This document shows positions 36,128 through 44,324 of a stretch of DNA of 50,310 nucleotides, piece by piece. Location: the NCBI RefSeq assembly GCF_003846175.1, contig NZ_ML123057.1:105918-156227 (forward strand), read 5' to 3'. Made by a program: the position numbers and the translations under genes. This stretch comes from Streptomyces sp. ADI95-17. Lineage in GTDB: Bacteria; Actinomycetota; Actinomycetes; Streptomycetales; Streptomycetaceae. Under the pieces are notes generated by a model. It searched no databases. It was not told the DNA's origin and worked only from the letters and a program-made list of their open reading frames with translations. Each line of letters starts with the position of its first letter. Position 1 is the first letter of the stretch.

Positions 36128-36729
36128 GCAGGGACGCCGAGCGGCGGGTGCTCAAGCACGCGGGGCTTGTACTCGACCAGCTGGATACGGCCGTCGAAGG
36201 TCCGGTGCTCGATCATCTCAAGGGCAACGTCCGGATAGCCGTCGTAGATGCGTTCTTCGCCCGTGGCCCCGGTGATCACCGGGAACATCACGACCCGGAA
36301 GCGGTCGACGAGTCCGGCTCGCAGCAGGGACCGGCACAGGCTGAGGCTGCCGATCGTGCTGAGGAGCCCCGAGCCACTCGACTTCATGGCGCGGACCGCC
36401 TCGACAGCGTCGTCGCAGACGAGCGTGGAGTTGGCCCATGCCAGTGGCTCCTTGAGAGAGGAGGAGAACACCACCTTGGAAGCCTGCGTGAGCTCGTCGA
36501 CGGACGCCTCCTCCTCGGGCCTGAACTCGTCTTGGCCATCCGGGACCCCGCCTGCGGCGAAGCCCGACATCAGGCGGTAGGTGTTCGCTCCCATCAGGTA
36601 GGTGGCCTTGGGCTGCTCGCCGAGCCATGCGAGGTACTCCGGGCCCTCAAGGCCCCAGAACCCGGGCCATCCCTCTCCCGAGGCGTGGCCGTCGAGGGAG
36701 GTGATGAAGTCGACGAGAAGCTCCGACAT
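36124..36729 (-). CDS. Dihydrofolate-reductase-like (RibD C-terminal domain) protein
   Basis: 201 residues of the RibD_C/DHFR-like fold, an NADPH-dependent reductase family. The start MSELLVDFITSLDGHASGEG is the first beta strand. YLMGANTYRLMSGF matches the cofactor-binding helix, followed by SKVVFSSSLKEPLAWANSTL. The glycine-rich turn SGSGLLSTIGSLSLCRSLLR and VDRFRVVMFPVITGATGEER are the late signature. The real substrate of these stand-alone proteins is mostly unknown. AGGAAAGGAC lies upstream of the ATG. Its stop overlaps the start of the next gene (35576-36127) by four bases. Confidence 0.9.
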   Translation of the reverse strand: MSELLVDFITSLDGHASGEGWPGFWGLEGPEYLAWLGEQPKATYLMGANTYRLMSGFAAGGVPDGQDEFRPEEEASVDELTQASKVVFSSSLKEPLAWANSTLVCDDAVEAVRAMKSSGSGLLSTIGSLSLCRSLLRAGLVDRFRVVMFPVITGATGEERIYDGYPDVALEMIEHRTFDGRIQLVEYKPRVLEHPPLGVPA

Positions 36730-36836
36730 GGCGATGTCCTTTCCTGGGGTGTCACGAGCTTGGACCGGCCGGGAGCCACAAACTCATCGGCCGCGCTGTG
36801 CAGTAACGAGAAAACGGCCCGGGCCAACCGAAACGC

Positions 36837-37150
36837 TCAGTCACAGTCGGCGGCGCGCAGTCTGTCGTAGGTCGGCTCGCGCTGGAGGTCACCGGCGGCG
36901 AGGGTCTGCACCATGAACTTCCCGGTGCGAGGGTGGCGGGTGGTGACGCCCATCGCCGAGAACGCACCGTCGTGGATGCGCAGGGCGAGGCAGTCGGTGT
37001 GGAGGACGCCGAGCACGTCGAGGGTGTGGCCGGTGCCGCGTGCGAGGCGGAACATCTCGGAGCTGTGCACGGTGCCACCGGGCCGGGCGCAGTCGAGGAG
37101 CGCGCGGAACTTCGGCCGCTGGAGCGGTGGAGGCGGCTGGAGGTGCCCGG
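36837..37150 (-). pseudogene. Serine recombinase (resolvase) fragment
   Basis: A piece of the catalytic domain: GGTVHSSEMFRLARGTGHTL, then DVLGVLHTDCLALRIHDGAF, and ARHPRTG-like TRHPRTGKFMVQTLAAGDLQ with REPTYDRLRAA. This corresponds to the region after the nucleophile Ser, through to the long helix E. The N-terminal Ser strand and the DNA-binding domain are missing. It is a different copy from the intact resolvase at 23240-24250. The region to 37316 shows nothing more. Confidence 0.72.
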
Positions 37151-37316
37151 GGCCTCCTCGAAGACGGCGGGATCCTCGATCCCGTCTCGGCCAGAACGAG
37201 GTTCTGGTCGACTGCTGGTCGGTTGCTGGGTCAAGACCCGTTTGTAGACCAGATTCGCCGCTCGTGGGCCCCTTCCGTACGGAGGTATGGCCCCTATCTG
37301 TCGTCAAACCCTGTCA

Positions 37317-37892
37317 TCAATCACCAATCGCGGTGCGGTGCACCAGGCCGTCCAAGATGAGGGTCAGGCCGGCCTCGAATGCCGACTCATGGTCGATCAC
37401 GGGCATGCCCGCCGGTGAATCTGAGCCGTCGCCGGAGTCAGCTTCCGCCTGCTCCTCCAGGACACTGCCGACCGTGAAACGACTGGCGGTCAGCATCGCC
37501 ATCTGCGCTTCCCGCTCAGGTACTCCGGAGGTGATCAGGAAATCCATCTTGCGGCGGATCCGGTCGAGGTCGCCGGCAGGGGTGCTGCCCGCGTGGAGGC
37601 GTGCGCCGTCCCGGCGCATCAGCAGGGTGCGCCGGAAGCTTCGCGTGTTGTCCAGGAACCAGTCGCGCCAGTCGTCGTCGGGCATGGGCAGCGGGGCGGC
37701 CGCATGCGGTGCCATCGCCGACTCCGCCATGGCGGCGAGGAGGTCCTTCTTGGTGCGGAAGTACCAATAGAGCGAGGGCTGCTCGACACCCAGCCGCTTC
37801 GCCAGCCGCCGCGTACTGACCGTGTCCAGCCCGACCTCATCGAGCAGGTCGAGCGCTTCGGAGACGACGATCTCCCGGTTCACCTTGGTCAC
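37317..37892 (-). CDS. TetR-class repressor
   Basis: 191 residues. The DNA-binding domain, VVSEALDLLDEVGLDTVSTR, then RLAKRLGVEQPSLYWYFRTK and KDLLAAMAESAM, closely resembles tetracycline repressors of the Tn10 type, whose recognition region is GVEQPTLYWHV. The C-terminal domain has the layout of the TetR_C class, with the helix MAMLTASRFTVGSVLEEQAE. GTG 37892 is the start. It is divergent from a TetX-like monooxygenase gene with two tet-operator-like sites in the 71-base gap, so it very likely represses that gene and itself. Ligand identity is inferred only. Confidence 0.9.
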   Translation of the reverse strand: MTKVNREIVVSEALDLLDEVGLDTVSTRRLAKRLGVEQPSLYWYFRTKKDLLAAMAESAMAPHAAAPLPMPDDDWRDWFLDNTRSFRRTLLMRRDGARLHAGSTPAGDLDRIRRKMDFLITSGVPEREAQMAMLTASRFTVGSVLEEQAEADSGDGSDSPAGMPVIDHESAFEAGLTLILDGLVHRTAIGD

Positions 37893-37901
37893 GTTGACAA
37901 A

Positions 37902-37946
37902 TCTATCACTGATAGAGACGCTGGAGAGGAATCATTCATTGATAGA
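37902..37946. promoter_or_regulatory. Two tet-operator-like sites between TetR and TetX-like genes
   Basis: Site 1, TCTATCACTGATAGA at 37902-37916, is a perfect palindrome with seven-base arms around C. Site 2, TCATTCATTGATAGA at 37932-37946, matches it with two changes in the left arm plus the centre base. The Tn10 tet operators have the core TCTATCA-T-TGATAGA (O1) and a close O2. TTGACA at 37894-37899 just before site 1 may be a plus-strand -35 box. Confidence 0.85.
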
Positions 37947-37963
37947 TTTTTGGGGTGGTGGGC

Positions 37964-39214
37964 ATGGCCTACGGATCGGGAGCGCGCCCCCTGCGGGTTC
38001 TTGTTGCCGGCGGCGGGATAGCAGGCCAGGCGCTGGCTTTCTGGCTCACGCGGGGCGGCCACAGCGTGACCGTCGCCGAACGCTTTCCGGCGCTGAGGGC
38101 CTCCGGGGCACAGGTCGACCTCCGCGGGCAGGGCATCGAGGCCGTCGAGCGGATGGGGCTTCTGGACGCCGTCCGCGGCAAGCTGGTGGACGAGGCGGGT
38201 GTCGCCTTCGTCGACGCGCGCGGCAGGGCCAAGGCGACGATCATGGCCAACACCTCCGGCCGCGGCCGGCAGAGCCTCACGTCCGAGTACGAGATCATGC
38301 GCGGTGACCTGGTGAGCATCCTGCACGACGCCACCAAGGACGACACCGAGTACGTCTTCGGCGTGAGCGTGGACGGCTTCGAACAGGACGGACAGAAGGT
38401 CATCGCGCACTTCTCCGACGGCTCCTCCGGCGAGTTCGACCTCCTGGTCGGCGCGGACGGGCAGGGATCGCGCACCCGTCGGACGATCCTCCCCGCGGAC
38501 TTCGACCCGTACTGGCGGGTCGGCATCCACATGGCCTACTGGTTCATTCCGCGCACAGCGTCCGACAGCAACATCCGGGACACCTACATGATCCCGGGCG
38601 GCCGTCAGGTCATGCGCCGCAGCCACAACCCGACCGAGGCTCAGGTGTACTTCGTGATGCGGGAGGAGTCCGAGGAGGCCTCGGCGATCCACCGGAAACC
38701 CGTCGAGCGCCAGCGGGAGTTCTGGGCGAGCAGGTTCCGCGACGCGGGCTGGCAGACGAAGCGCTTCATCGACGGCATGCGGACGAGCCCCTTCTTCTAC
38801 TCCCAGGAGATCGTCCAGGTCCGAACCGACACCTGGTCCAAGGGCCGCGTGGTCCTCGTCGGCGACGCCGCCCACTGTGCCTCCCCCTACAGCGGCATGG
38901 GCATCTCCGGCGGTCTGGTGGGCGCCTACGTCCTGGCCGGCGAGATCAACCGGCACCCGGGCGACCTGCCGACCGCACTGGCGAACTACGACAGCGTGCT
39001 GCGGCCCTTCGTCGACGGGATCCAGGGGGAAGTGAATCCGAGTCTCCTGCGCATGGGCATGCCGATGACCCAGCGTGCGATCGACGCCTTCCAGGCCGCC
39101 ACCGCGCTGGCCTGCTTCCTGCACGTTCCCGATCTCGCCGCGCGCTTTTCGAAGAAGGACCGCGACGGCAACTGGCGGCTCCCCGAGAACCCGGCGCCGA
39201 TCAGCGCCGTCTGA
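37964..39214 (+). CDS. TetX-like FAD-dependent monooxygenase
   Basis: About 416 residues of the group A flavoprotein hydroxylase family, which uses FAD, NADPH and oxygen to hydroxylate aromatic substrates; TetX hydroxylates tetracyclines. The FAD-binding start is RVLVAGGGIAGQALAFWLTR. The middle motif is DLLVGADGQGSRTRRTIL. The second FAD motif is RVVLVGDAAHCASPYSGMGI. ATG 37964 is preferred over GTG 37955 because GGGGTGG lies just upstream. The gene is divergent from a TetR-type repressor and preceded by two tet-like operators. Resistance is possible but not shown; other polyketides could be the substrate. Confidence 0.9.
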   Translation: MAYGSGARPLRVLVAGGGIAGQALAFWLTRGGHSVTVAERFPALRASGAQVDLRGQGIEAVERMGLLDAVRGKLVDEAGVAFVDARGRAKATIMANTSGRGRQSLTSEYEIMRGDLVSILHDATKDDTEYVFGVSVDGFEQDGQKVIAHFSDGSSGEFDLLVGADGQGSRTRRTILPADFDPYWRVGIHMAYWFIPRTASDSNIRDTYMIPGGRQVMRRSHNPTEAQVYFVMREESEEASAIHRKPVERQREFWASRFRDAGWQTKRFIDGMRTSPFFYSQEIVQVRTDTWSKGRVVLVGDAAHCASPYSGMGISGGLVGAYVLAGEINRHPGDLPTALANYDSVLRPFVDGIQGEVNPSLLRMGMPMTQRAIDAFQAATALACFLHVPDLAARFSKKDRDGNWRLPENPAPISAV

Positions 39215-39409
39215 AAGCGGCCGGACATCGGGGGCCGACAGTCGTTGCGAGTAGCACGGCAAGAAGGAAGGCGCTGGCCCACAGAGTGATCAGCGCCTTG
39301 CCGACTCTCGACGCCCATTCCTGCCTGCAGTCGTCATCGTCTTCGTCCGTGTGCGGGTCGCGTAGCTGTCGTCGCGTAGCTGTCGCAGTCCCGGCGCGGC
39401 AGGTCGGGT

Positions 39410-39586
39410 GAAGGGTGGAGACAGGCGGGCGAGGAGTTCGTCGGTGACGGGGAAACCGTCAGCGGCGACCTGCTTGACGGCGGCGTCGACGTAGAGGCTG
39501 TTGAAGAGCACTACGGAATTGAGGGCGGGCGCCGAGTTGGTCCTCCATACCCTCGCGGTAGTGCTGGCACAGTTCGCCTCGATGCC
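39410..39586 (-). pseudogene. Tn3-family transposase C-terminal fragment
   Basis: The minus-strand frame shows RVWRTNSAPALNSVVLFNSL and then YVDAAVKQVAADGFPVTDEL with LARLSPPF, the usual last 50 residues of Tn3-type transposases (N-VLFN-YVDAAV, then ARLSP). Nothing of the catalytic core precedes it. It is not a piece of the copy at 19148-21278, whose own C-terminus differs. The sequence to 39290 has no further support. Confidence 0.7.
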
Positions 39587-39639
39587 CGAGAAAGAATCTA
39601 CCGGGCGAGCCGGTGGCGAGCCTCGGTTGAGCTGGGCGC

Positions 39640-39958
39640 CGGTCATCCGCCGGTACCCCTCGTCGGGGGGCTGGTGGCGAGGAAGGCCCAGGAGGACGGC
39701 GCCGAGATCCGCCGGATCATCACCCTGGCGACCCCCAACCACGGAACCGGATGCTGCTGGTCTCCTATCACCCACCACTGGGCGGCGTGCCAGGACATGT
39801 GGCGCGACACCCTGCTCGGCACAGAGAGCGATTTCCTGAAGGACTTGAACGCGAAGGCACGCGTCACCGCTGACACCGTCCTGACCTACGCGACCGGGAC
39901 CAGCGACGGGCAGGTGGCCGCCGACAGCGTGCACGCTCACCTCTCCGACGCAGTCACA
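39640..39958 (+). pseudogene. Lipase/esterase (alpha/beta hydrolase) fragment
   Basis: A segment of about 100 codons reads VPLVGGLVARKAQEDGAEIR, then RIITLATPNHGTGCCWSPIT, and later MWRDTLLGTESDFLKDLNAK. The pattern GGLVARKA followed by ITLATPNHGT is the stretch after the nucleophile elbow in class 2 type lipases. The Ser-containing GHSxGG is lost at the left junction, and the Asp/His part is absent. It follows a Tn3 fragment, so it is probably a deletion remnant. No start codon was chosen. Confidence 0.55.
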
Positions 39959-40063
39959 GGACCACACCGTCGGCCCCTCCCCCACTCGTCGAGGCGCGCA
40001 CGCTCCCAGGGAGAAACAGCGCGTCAGGGCCGGAGCGCCGGCTCCGGAGCGGCAAGTCGACGC

Positions 40064-41155
40064 TCAGCCACGTGTCCTGGACACGCACTCGGCCACTGCG
40101 TCACGAAGACTTCCGGTGCGAGCGAGCAGTTCCCGTTGGGTCTGCGCCCCGTTTCCCCGCTCCAGGACGTCCATGAGCGCCTTCTCGGCCGAGGCGAAGT
40201 CGTGACTGTCCTCCAGCGCACTACGAACATGCGCGAGCAGGGCCCCGACGACGTCGGCCGCGGGCTCGGGGCGCATGGTGCGGGGGTGGAGCAGTTGCCC
40301 CTCCAGTCCCGACCGGCCGGCCTGCCAGGCAGCCATGCGCAGGACACCGACTCCCACCGGGTCCGGCGGATCGCCGGCACGCCACTCGCGTGCCGCGGTC
40401 TCGACGAGGCCGCGGACGAGTGTGGCGAGCAGCACGGTGTCGGCCGGGTCCAGGCACACGTCCGCCACTCTGATCTCGACCGTCGGGTACCGGTGCGAAA
40501 GCCGCGCGTCGAAATAGATCATTCCTTCGTCGCGCAGGACTCCCGTGTCGATGAGTGCCTGGACCTCTTCGTGGTAGCGCTCCGCGGAGCCGAAGATCTC
40601 GGCCGGTCCGGCGGATGGCCAGCGCCCCCAGACCGTGCTCCGGTAACTGCTGTACGTGGTGTCGCGGCCTTGCCAGAACGGCGAATTGGCGCTCAGGGCC
40701 AGCAGGACCGGCAACCAGGTTCGTACGCGGTCCAGCACACCGACGCCCTCCTCGTCCGAGGCCACGGAAACGTGCACGTGGCATCCACACGTCAGCTGTT
40801 CCTGTACGGTCTGGCCAAACTTTTCAGCCAGCCAGCTGTACCGCTCCCCCTCACCGATCGATGGGCTGACCGGCAGGGGAGCCGTCCCGAGGGCCACCAC
40901 AGCTGCCCCGGTCCGGGCGGCACTCTCTGCGGCCTCGGTTCGCCGGCGGCGGATTTCGCCGGCGAGTTCGCGCATGTCACTGCGCGGTTCGGTGGCGAAT
41001 TCCAGTTGCTGATGATGAAGCTCCGGCTCGAAGGCCGAGTCCCCCTCCGAGCAGCGTTCCGCGACGGCCAGCACGGCCGTCGAAAGCGCCCGGGGCTCGC
41101 CGCTCTCTGTGTCGACGAGCAGCAGTTCCTCTTCAACACCAACAGTCCGGACCAT
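40064..41155 (-). CDS. Carboxylate-amine ligase, YbdK/GCS2 family
   Basis: 363 residues of the glutamate-cysteine ligase 2 family, ATP-dependent enzymes forming a gamma-glutamyl-type amide bond. The start MVRTVGVEEELLLVDTESGE is the family signature. ELHHQQLEFATEPRSDMREL carries metal-binding residues. LTCGCHVHVSVASDEEGVGV and NSPFWQGRDTTYSSYRSTVW are conserved, as is FDARLSHRYPTVEIRVADVC. Full length. Actinobacteria that make mycothiol often carry several members with unclear substrates. The gene stands alone on the minus strand between a lipase fragment and an HA remnant. Confidence 0.93.
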   Translation of the reverse strand: MVRTVGVEEELLLVDTESGEPRALSTAVLAVAERCSEGDSAFEPELHHQQLEFATEPRSDMRELAGEIRRRRTEAAESAARTGAAVVALGTAPLPVSPSIGEGERYSWLAEKFGQTVQEQLTCGCHVHVSVASDEEGVGVLDRVRTWLPVLLALSANSPFWQGRDTTYSSYRSTVWGRWPSAGPAEIFGSAERYHEEVQALIDTGVLRDEGMIYFDARLSHRYPTVEIRVADVCLDPADTVLLATLVRGLVETAAREWRAGDPPDPVGVGVLRMAAWQAGRSGLEGQLLHPRTMRPEPAADVVGALLAHVRSALEDSHDFASAEKALMDVLERGNGAQTQRELLARTGSLRDAVAECVSRTRG

Positions 41156-41277
41156 CGGATCCTTCCAGCGGACGCCCTCAGGCGCCTGTCATGTGTCGTG
41201 CGCGGTGTTGCCTTGCCGCGCGACTGGATGCGACGTCGATGGTCGGTGTCGCATCGGTGCCCTGCCTGACACGCCGG

Positions 41278-41744
41278 GCGGCAGGCTGCTTCCGCATCCT
41301 CCAGAACCACGTCCGGGTCGGCGGCACGCTATCCACGGCTGCGGGTGACGTCGTCGTCCAGGGCGAAGACCCCGGACGCTGTGTGAGTGTGCGGCGGTTC
41401 GGGTGGGAGCAGCTGGTGCCTGCGCAGCAGTGGTTCCTGGAGAACATCCTGGGGATCGGGGCGCCGGGGAGGAGGAGCGGCCGGTGAAGCAGACGCGGGA
41501 TACGAAGTGGGCGGCCAATCTGGCAGCAGCAGGGCCGTTCCACGCGTGTGGAGGACACCTGCGAGTGGCTCGCAAGCACGCTGGGCGCCTGGAGTCGGCT
41601 GATGCGCTGTCGGGCCGTCGGAACGGTACTGACGGGCCCGTGTTGGTCAAGCTCGGCACGTGGCTCGACAGCGTTCGCAAACGCGTCGCGAAGCTCCCCG
41701 AGCAGCGGCGGGCCGACCTCGATCAGCTCGGGATGCGCTGGTAG
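41278..41744 (+). pseudogene. HA-domain helicase remnant, copy 3
   Basis: The plus strand encodes the last HA repeats of the same helicase family as copies 1 and 2. The first frame has CFRILQNHVRVGGTLSTAAG, then DVVVQGEDPGRCVSVRRFGW and EQLVPAQQWFLENILGIG, ending in a stop at 41487. The second frame (41403-41744) has GEEERPVKQTRDTKWAANLA, with the shift near 41455-41465. It continues after another small shift through HLRVARKHAG to LVKLGTWLDSVRKRVAKLPE and QRRADLDQLGMRW, the natural C-terminus. No motor domain is present. At least one frameshift makes it a remnant. Confidence 0.78.
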
Positions 41745-41936
41745 GCGGGCATGGTGGGGCGGTGGTCCGGGCGGTTGCTTCGTCGTGGCGGTGATGCGGT
41801 GTCGGGGCGGGTGTGTGGGGCCGCCGTTCTTCTTCGTGCCGGGGCTGGAGCGGCGGGGTGGGGCTGTTCGCGGTTACGGGTGTGCGGTGTGGAGGGCTCG
41901 TCCGTGTGGACGGGCCCTCCGTGGGGCCGGGTCGGG

Positions 41937-42329
41937 TCAGAGCACGGCGACGTAGAACGCGGTTGCCGCGCCACTGGCGCTGGCGTTGTAGGTGGCCACC
42001 TGGACGCCCTTGCCGTTCGCGCAGCCGCCGGCGATGGCGCGGAGGGTGTAGCCGATGCCGTCGCGGGGGGTGGCCGTGACGATGGCGCGGGACAGGTCGA
42101 CGTCGGTGTTGCTGATCTTCACGCAGTAGACGTGGCCCGACTTGGTGACTTCCGAGACGCCCTTGGAGTGGACAACCGAGCCGTCGGCCTTGACCAGTGC
42201 TCCGGCCTGGGCGTATGGGGCCTGGGAGCTTGAGGTGGCCGCGATCGCCATCCCGCCGGCCACGGCCAGACCTGTCACGCACAGCCCCGCGACCGTAAGT
42301 CCGGCTGCCCGCATCTTCTTCGTACGCAT
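41937..42329 (-). CDS. Small secreted protein, unknown function
   Basis: 130 residues. ATG 42329 has GGAGAAGGAC in front and opens a signal peptide, MRTKKMRAAGLTVAGLCVTG and LAVAGGMAIA, with cleavage near ATSSS. The mature part of about 95 residues has two Cys (HVYCVKISNTDVDLS and AIAGGCANGKGVQVATYN) that may pair. Its ending SASGAATAFYVAVL is beta-rich. It resembles short exported proteins of actinobacteria, but no family was recognised. A longer frame to 42506 is antisense shadow of the IS30 stub. Confidence 0.75.
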   Translation of the reverse strand: MRTKKMRAAGLTVAGLCVTGLAVAGGMAIAATSSSQAPYAQAGALVKADGSVVHSKGVSEVTKSGHVYCVKISNTDVDLSRAIVTATPRDGIGYTLRAIAGGCANGKGVQVATYNASASGAATAFYVAVL

Positions 42330-42457
42330 GGTTGTGTCCTTCTCCGGAGTTTGCCACAAACAGAACGAAGCGAACGTAACAACAAGGGCTATCCATAAGG
42401 TGCATGACGCATCATCAGTGGATAACTCGGATCTTACGTAGGTCATATGGGAAGGCT

Positions 42458-42490
42458 GGGCCATCCAGGGCGAAGACCTCGGACGCAGAG
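42458..42490 (+). repeat. Mini-copy of the HA-domain sequence (copy 4)
   Basis: CATCCAGGGCGAAGACCTCG, followed by GACGCAGAG, matches the VQGEDLGR-coding stretch of HA copies 1-3 (for example 4615-4640 and 41352-41377). Only about 30 bases remain, joined to the end of the IS30 stub near 42490. Confidence 0.6.
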
Positions 42491-42958
42491 CCAGCCTGGC
42501 CTCCACCAGGTCGCGCAGAGCGGGCCGTTGGGCGAGTTTGGCCTGCTGGGGCGGCGCCCGCGCTCGCAGGCGGCTGCATCGGCCGACGCGGCTCGGTAGC
42601 GATCCCGGCCGCCGTTGCGGGCGATCTCGCGGGAGACGGTCGAAGGCGATCTGCCCAGCCGCTTGGCCAGCTGCCGGGCCGATTCTCCGGCGACCATCCC
42701 GCGGGACATCTCCTCGCGCTCGCTGCCGCTCAGATCCCGCTCCGATCGTGTCCGAGGGGAGAGACGGACGCCGCCGCCCTGGTACAGGAAGCGACAGGCG
42801 TGCCGCATCGGTGCCCCGAGTGCCCGTCCGATCAAGCTGAACGACCGCCCCTCGCGCCAGCGTCTCCAGATCTCATCCTGCTGAGCCGGCGAAAACCCGT
42901 AGTCACGCACCTGCGCCTCCACGATTACATGATCATCCGTGGGTGGTGCGTTGATCAC
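42491..42958 (-). pseudogene. IS30-family transposase N-terminal fragment
   Basis: About 150 codons on the minus strand. The first HTH is in PAQQDEIWRRWREGRSFSLI with GRALGAPMRHACRFL. The second is in SGSEREEMSRGMVAGESARQ with LAKRLGRSPSTVSREIARNG. It is followed by GRDRYRAASADAAACERGRR. A frameshift near 42540 separates the last residues (LVEARLALRPRS in another frame). The DDE core is missing because the sequence joins HA-like DNA near 42490. ATG 42958 is the first start in frame. An inactive stub. Confidence 0.82.
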
Positions 42959-43148
42959 TTGAGGGTGCCGTCGTTTGCCGACACTCGGGTGTGCTCGGTG
43001 GCGGGCAGTCAGGCTACGCGACCAAGCAATCCGAGCGTCCGGAGCGGTTTGGACATGGATCGCTTGACCTCAAGCCATGTTGAGGTTCCAGACTTCCGCC
43101 CAGGGGGCTACTCGTCCCGGCCGATGCGCCGGCAGCAAGGAGAACAGC

Positions 43149-43502
43149 ATGAATACTGACCGCGGTTTCTACTCGATCATCGACTACACCGTCGACGGCC
43201 GTGAGACTCAGGCCGAGCTGGTGAAGGTCTTCGCCGAGATCCAGGATCAGTGGGTGAGCTTCTACCCTGGCTATTGCTCGGCCCGATTCCATGTGAGCAC
43301 GGACGGCACCCGCGTCTACAACATCGTGCACTGGGCGAGCGAGGCTGACTACCGCGATTTCGTCGCGAGCTCCGACACCGAGGGCCGGATGGCGGCCATT
43401 GAGAAAGCACTGGAAGGGCTCGTCGGCAAGGTCGAACCCCGCATGGCCGGAGTACCCACCTACACGGTCGTGCGTGAAGTGGGACCGCGGACGCGTGACT
43501 AG
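43149..43502 (+). CDS. Antibiotic biosynthesis monooxygenase (ABM) domain protein
   Basis: 117 residues with a ferredoxin-like ABM fold. FYSIIDYTVDGRETQAELVK is the first strand and helix. FYPGYCSARFHVSTDGTRVY is the central strand pair, and NIVHWASEADYRDFVASSD carries the conserved W-S---Y--F pattern. ATG 43149 has AAGGAG six bases upstream. Some members oxidise polyketide intermediates without cofactors; many have unknown roles. The next gene is a broken FrnE-like thioredoxin-fold gene, and no polyketide genes are nearby, so a biosynthetic role is not supported. Confidence 0.88.
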   Translation: MNTDRGFYSIIDYTVDGRETQAELVKVFAEIQDQWVSFYPGYCSARFHVSTDGTRVYNIVHWASEADYRDFVASSDTEGRMAAIEKALEGLVGKVEPRMAGVPTYTVVREVGPRTRD

Positions 43503-43580
43503 TTCCGGTCGCAGCTCCGGATTGCGTCGCCTCCGGGCAAGAGACTCACTCAGCGACCGCCGACGAGAGGGAGGAAGTCG

Positions 43581-43935
43581 GTGAGGGTCGAGGTTTTCGG
43601 GGATGTGCTCTGTCCGTGGTTCTACATAGGGAAGAGGCGCATCGAAGCGACCGCGAGCCAGGTCACCGCAGCAGGCCGAGTGCAGATCGTATGGCGAAGT
43701 TATGAACTTGATCCGGGTGCAGGGCGAATCCTCGGCCCGACGCCGGCCGAGGCGATGTCGACGTGGTGGGGAGTGAAAGCGCCGGAGCGGATCGCCCAAA
43801 TCCAGACGGAAGGCAGACTCGAAGGGCTGGAGCTCAACCTGCATGCTGCGCGTCCGGTGAGTTGAGCGCCGCGCCGCGGCACTGGGTATCACCAGCGTCC
43901 CTTCGGTAGTCATTGATGGCGGCCCCCCCTGCCTC
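43581..43935 (+). pseudogene. FrnE/DsbA-like oxidoreductase with an internal deletion
   Basis: The start MRVEVFGDVLCPWFYIGKRR carries the CPWFYIGK active-site region of FrnE-like 2-hydroxychromene isomerase/DsbA proteins, followed by VQIVWRSYELDPGA. After GLELNLHAARPVS the frame stops at 43865. Just beyond, in a shifted frame, comes RRAAALGITSVPSVVIDGG, the cis-Pro loop that normally sits about 90 residues later. The helical middle domain is gone. This is an internal deletion, leaving a non-functional gene. GAGGGAGG precedes the GTG start. Confidence 0.78.
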
Positions 43936-44302
43936 GGGGACTCAGCCGTCGGCTCGGCTCCGTCTGCTGCTGGAAGAGGCACTGTCTCTGCCCGACCAAC
44001 AGGCCGTCCCATAGGACCGCGCGCAACCCCGCCCATGCGCACGAAGGGACTGGCCGGCCGTGGGAGGCGGGGGCATTTCGGCCGGCGGTCATCGTCAGCT
44101 CTGGCAGGCGGCCTAGAGTAGGGCTGATCAGTCCGCGGGCTTCGAGGCGGCCGAGCTGGTAGGCGACGGAGCTGGTGCTGGACAGGCCGACCCGCTCGCC
44201 GATCTGCCGGACGGACGGGCTCTCAACGGTCTCGGCGATCCAGTCCCCGATCGTCGCCAGGATCGCCTCCTGCCGGGAGGACAGGGCATCGGGCCGGGTC
44301 AT
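43910..44302 (-). CDS. LexA-like winged-HTH protein, C-terminus uncertain
   Basis: The N-terminus reads MTRPDALSSRQEAILATIGD, then WIAETVESPSVRQIGERVGL and SSTSSVAYQLGRLEARGLIS. This is the LexA DNA-binding domain with its PSVR-IG--VGL-S-SSV--QL pattern. Autocleavage (Ala-Gly and Ser/Lys) residues are not present. Short stand-alone LexA-type HTH proteins are common in streptomycetes. Residues after about 70 look like a junction with the neighbouring FrnE remnant, so the true end may be near 44080. ATG 44302 lies 22 bases after the end of the split gene half at 44325-44501, suggesting an operon. Confidence 0.65.
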   Translation of the reverse strand: MTRPDALSSRQEAILATIGDWIAETVESPSVRQIGERVGLSSTSSVAYQLGRLEARGLISPTLGRLPELTMTAGRNAPASHGRPVPSCAWAGLRAVLWDGLLVGQRQCLFQQQTEPSRRLSPRGRGGRHQ

Positions 44303-44324
44303 GCCGCACGCGTCCCGCGCTGCT

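Noticed and set aside
37889..39262. A 457-codon minus-strand frame opposite the TetX-like monooxygenase
   Set aside because: No family features, and the forward gene has both FAD motifs intact.
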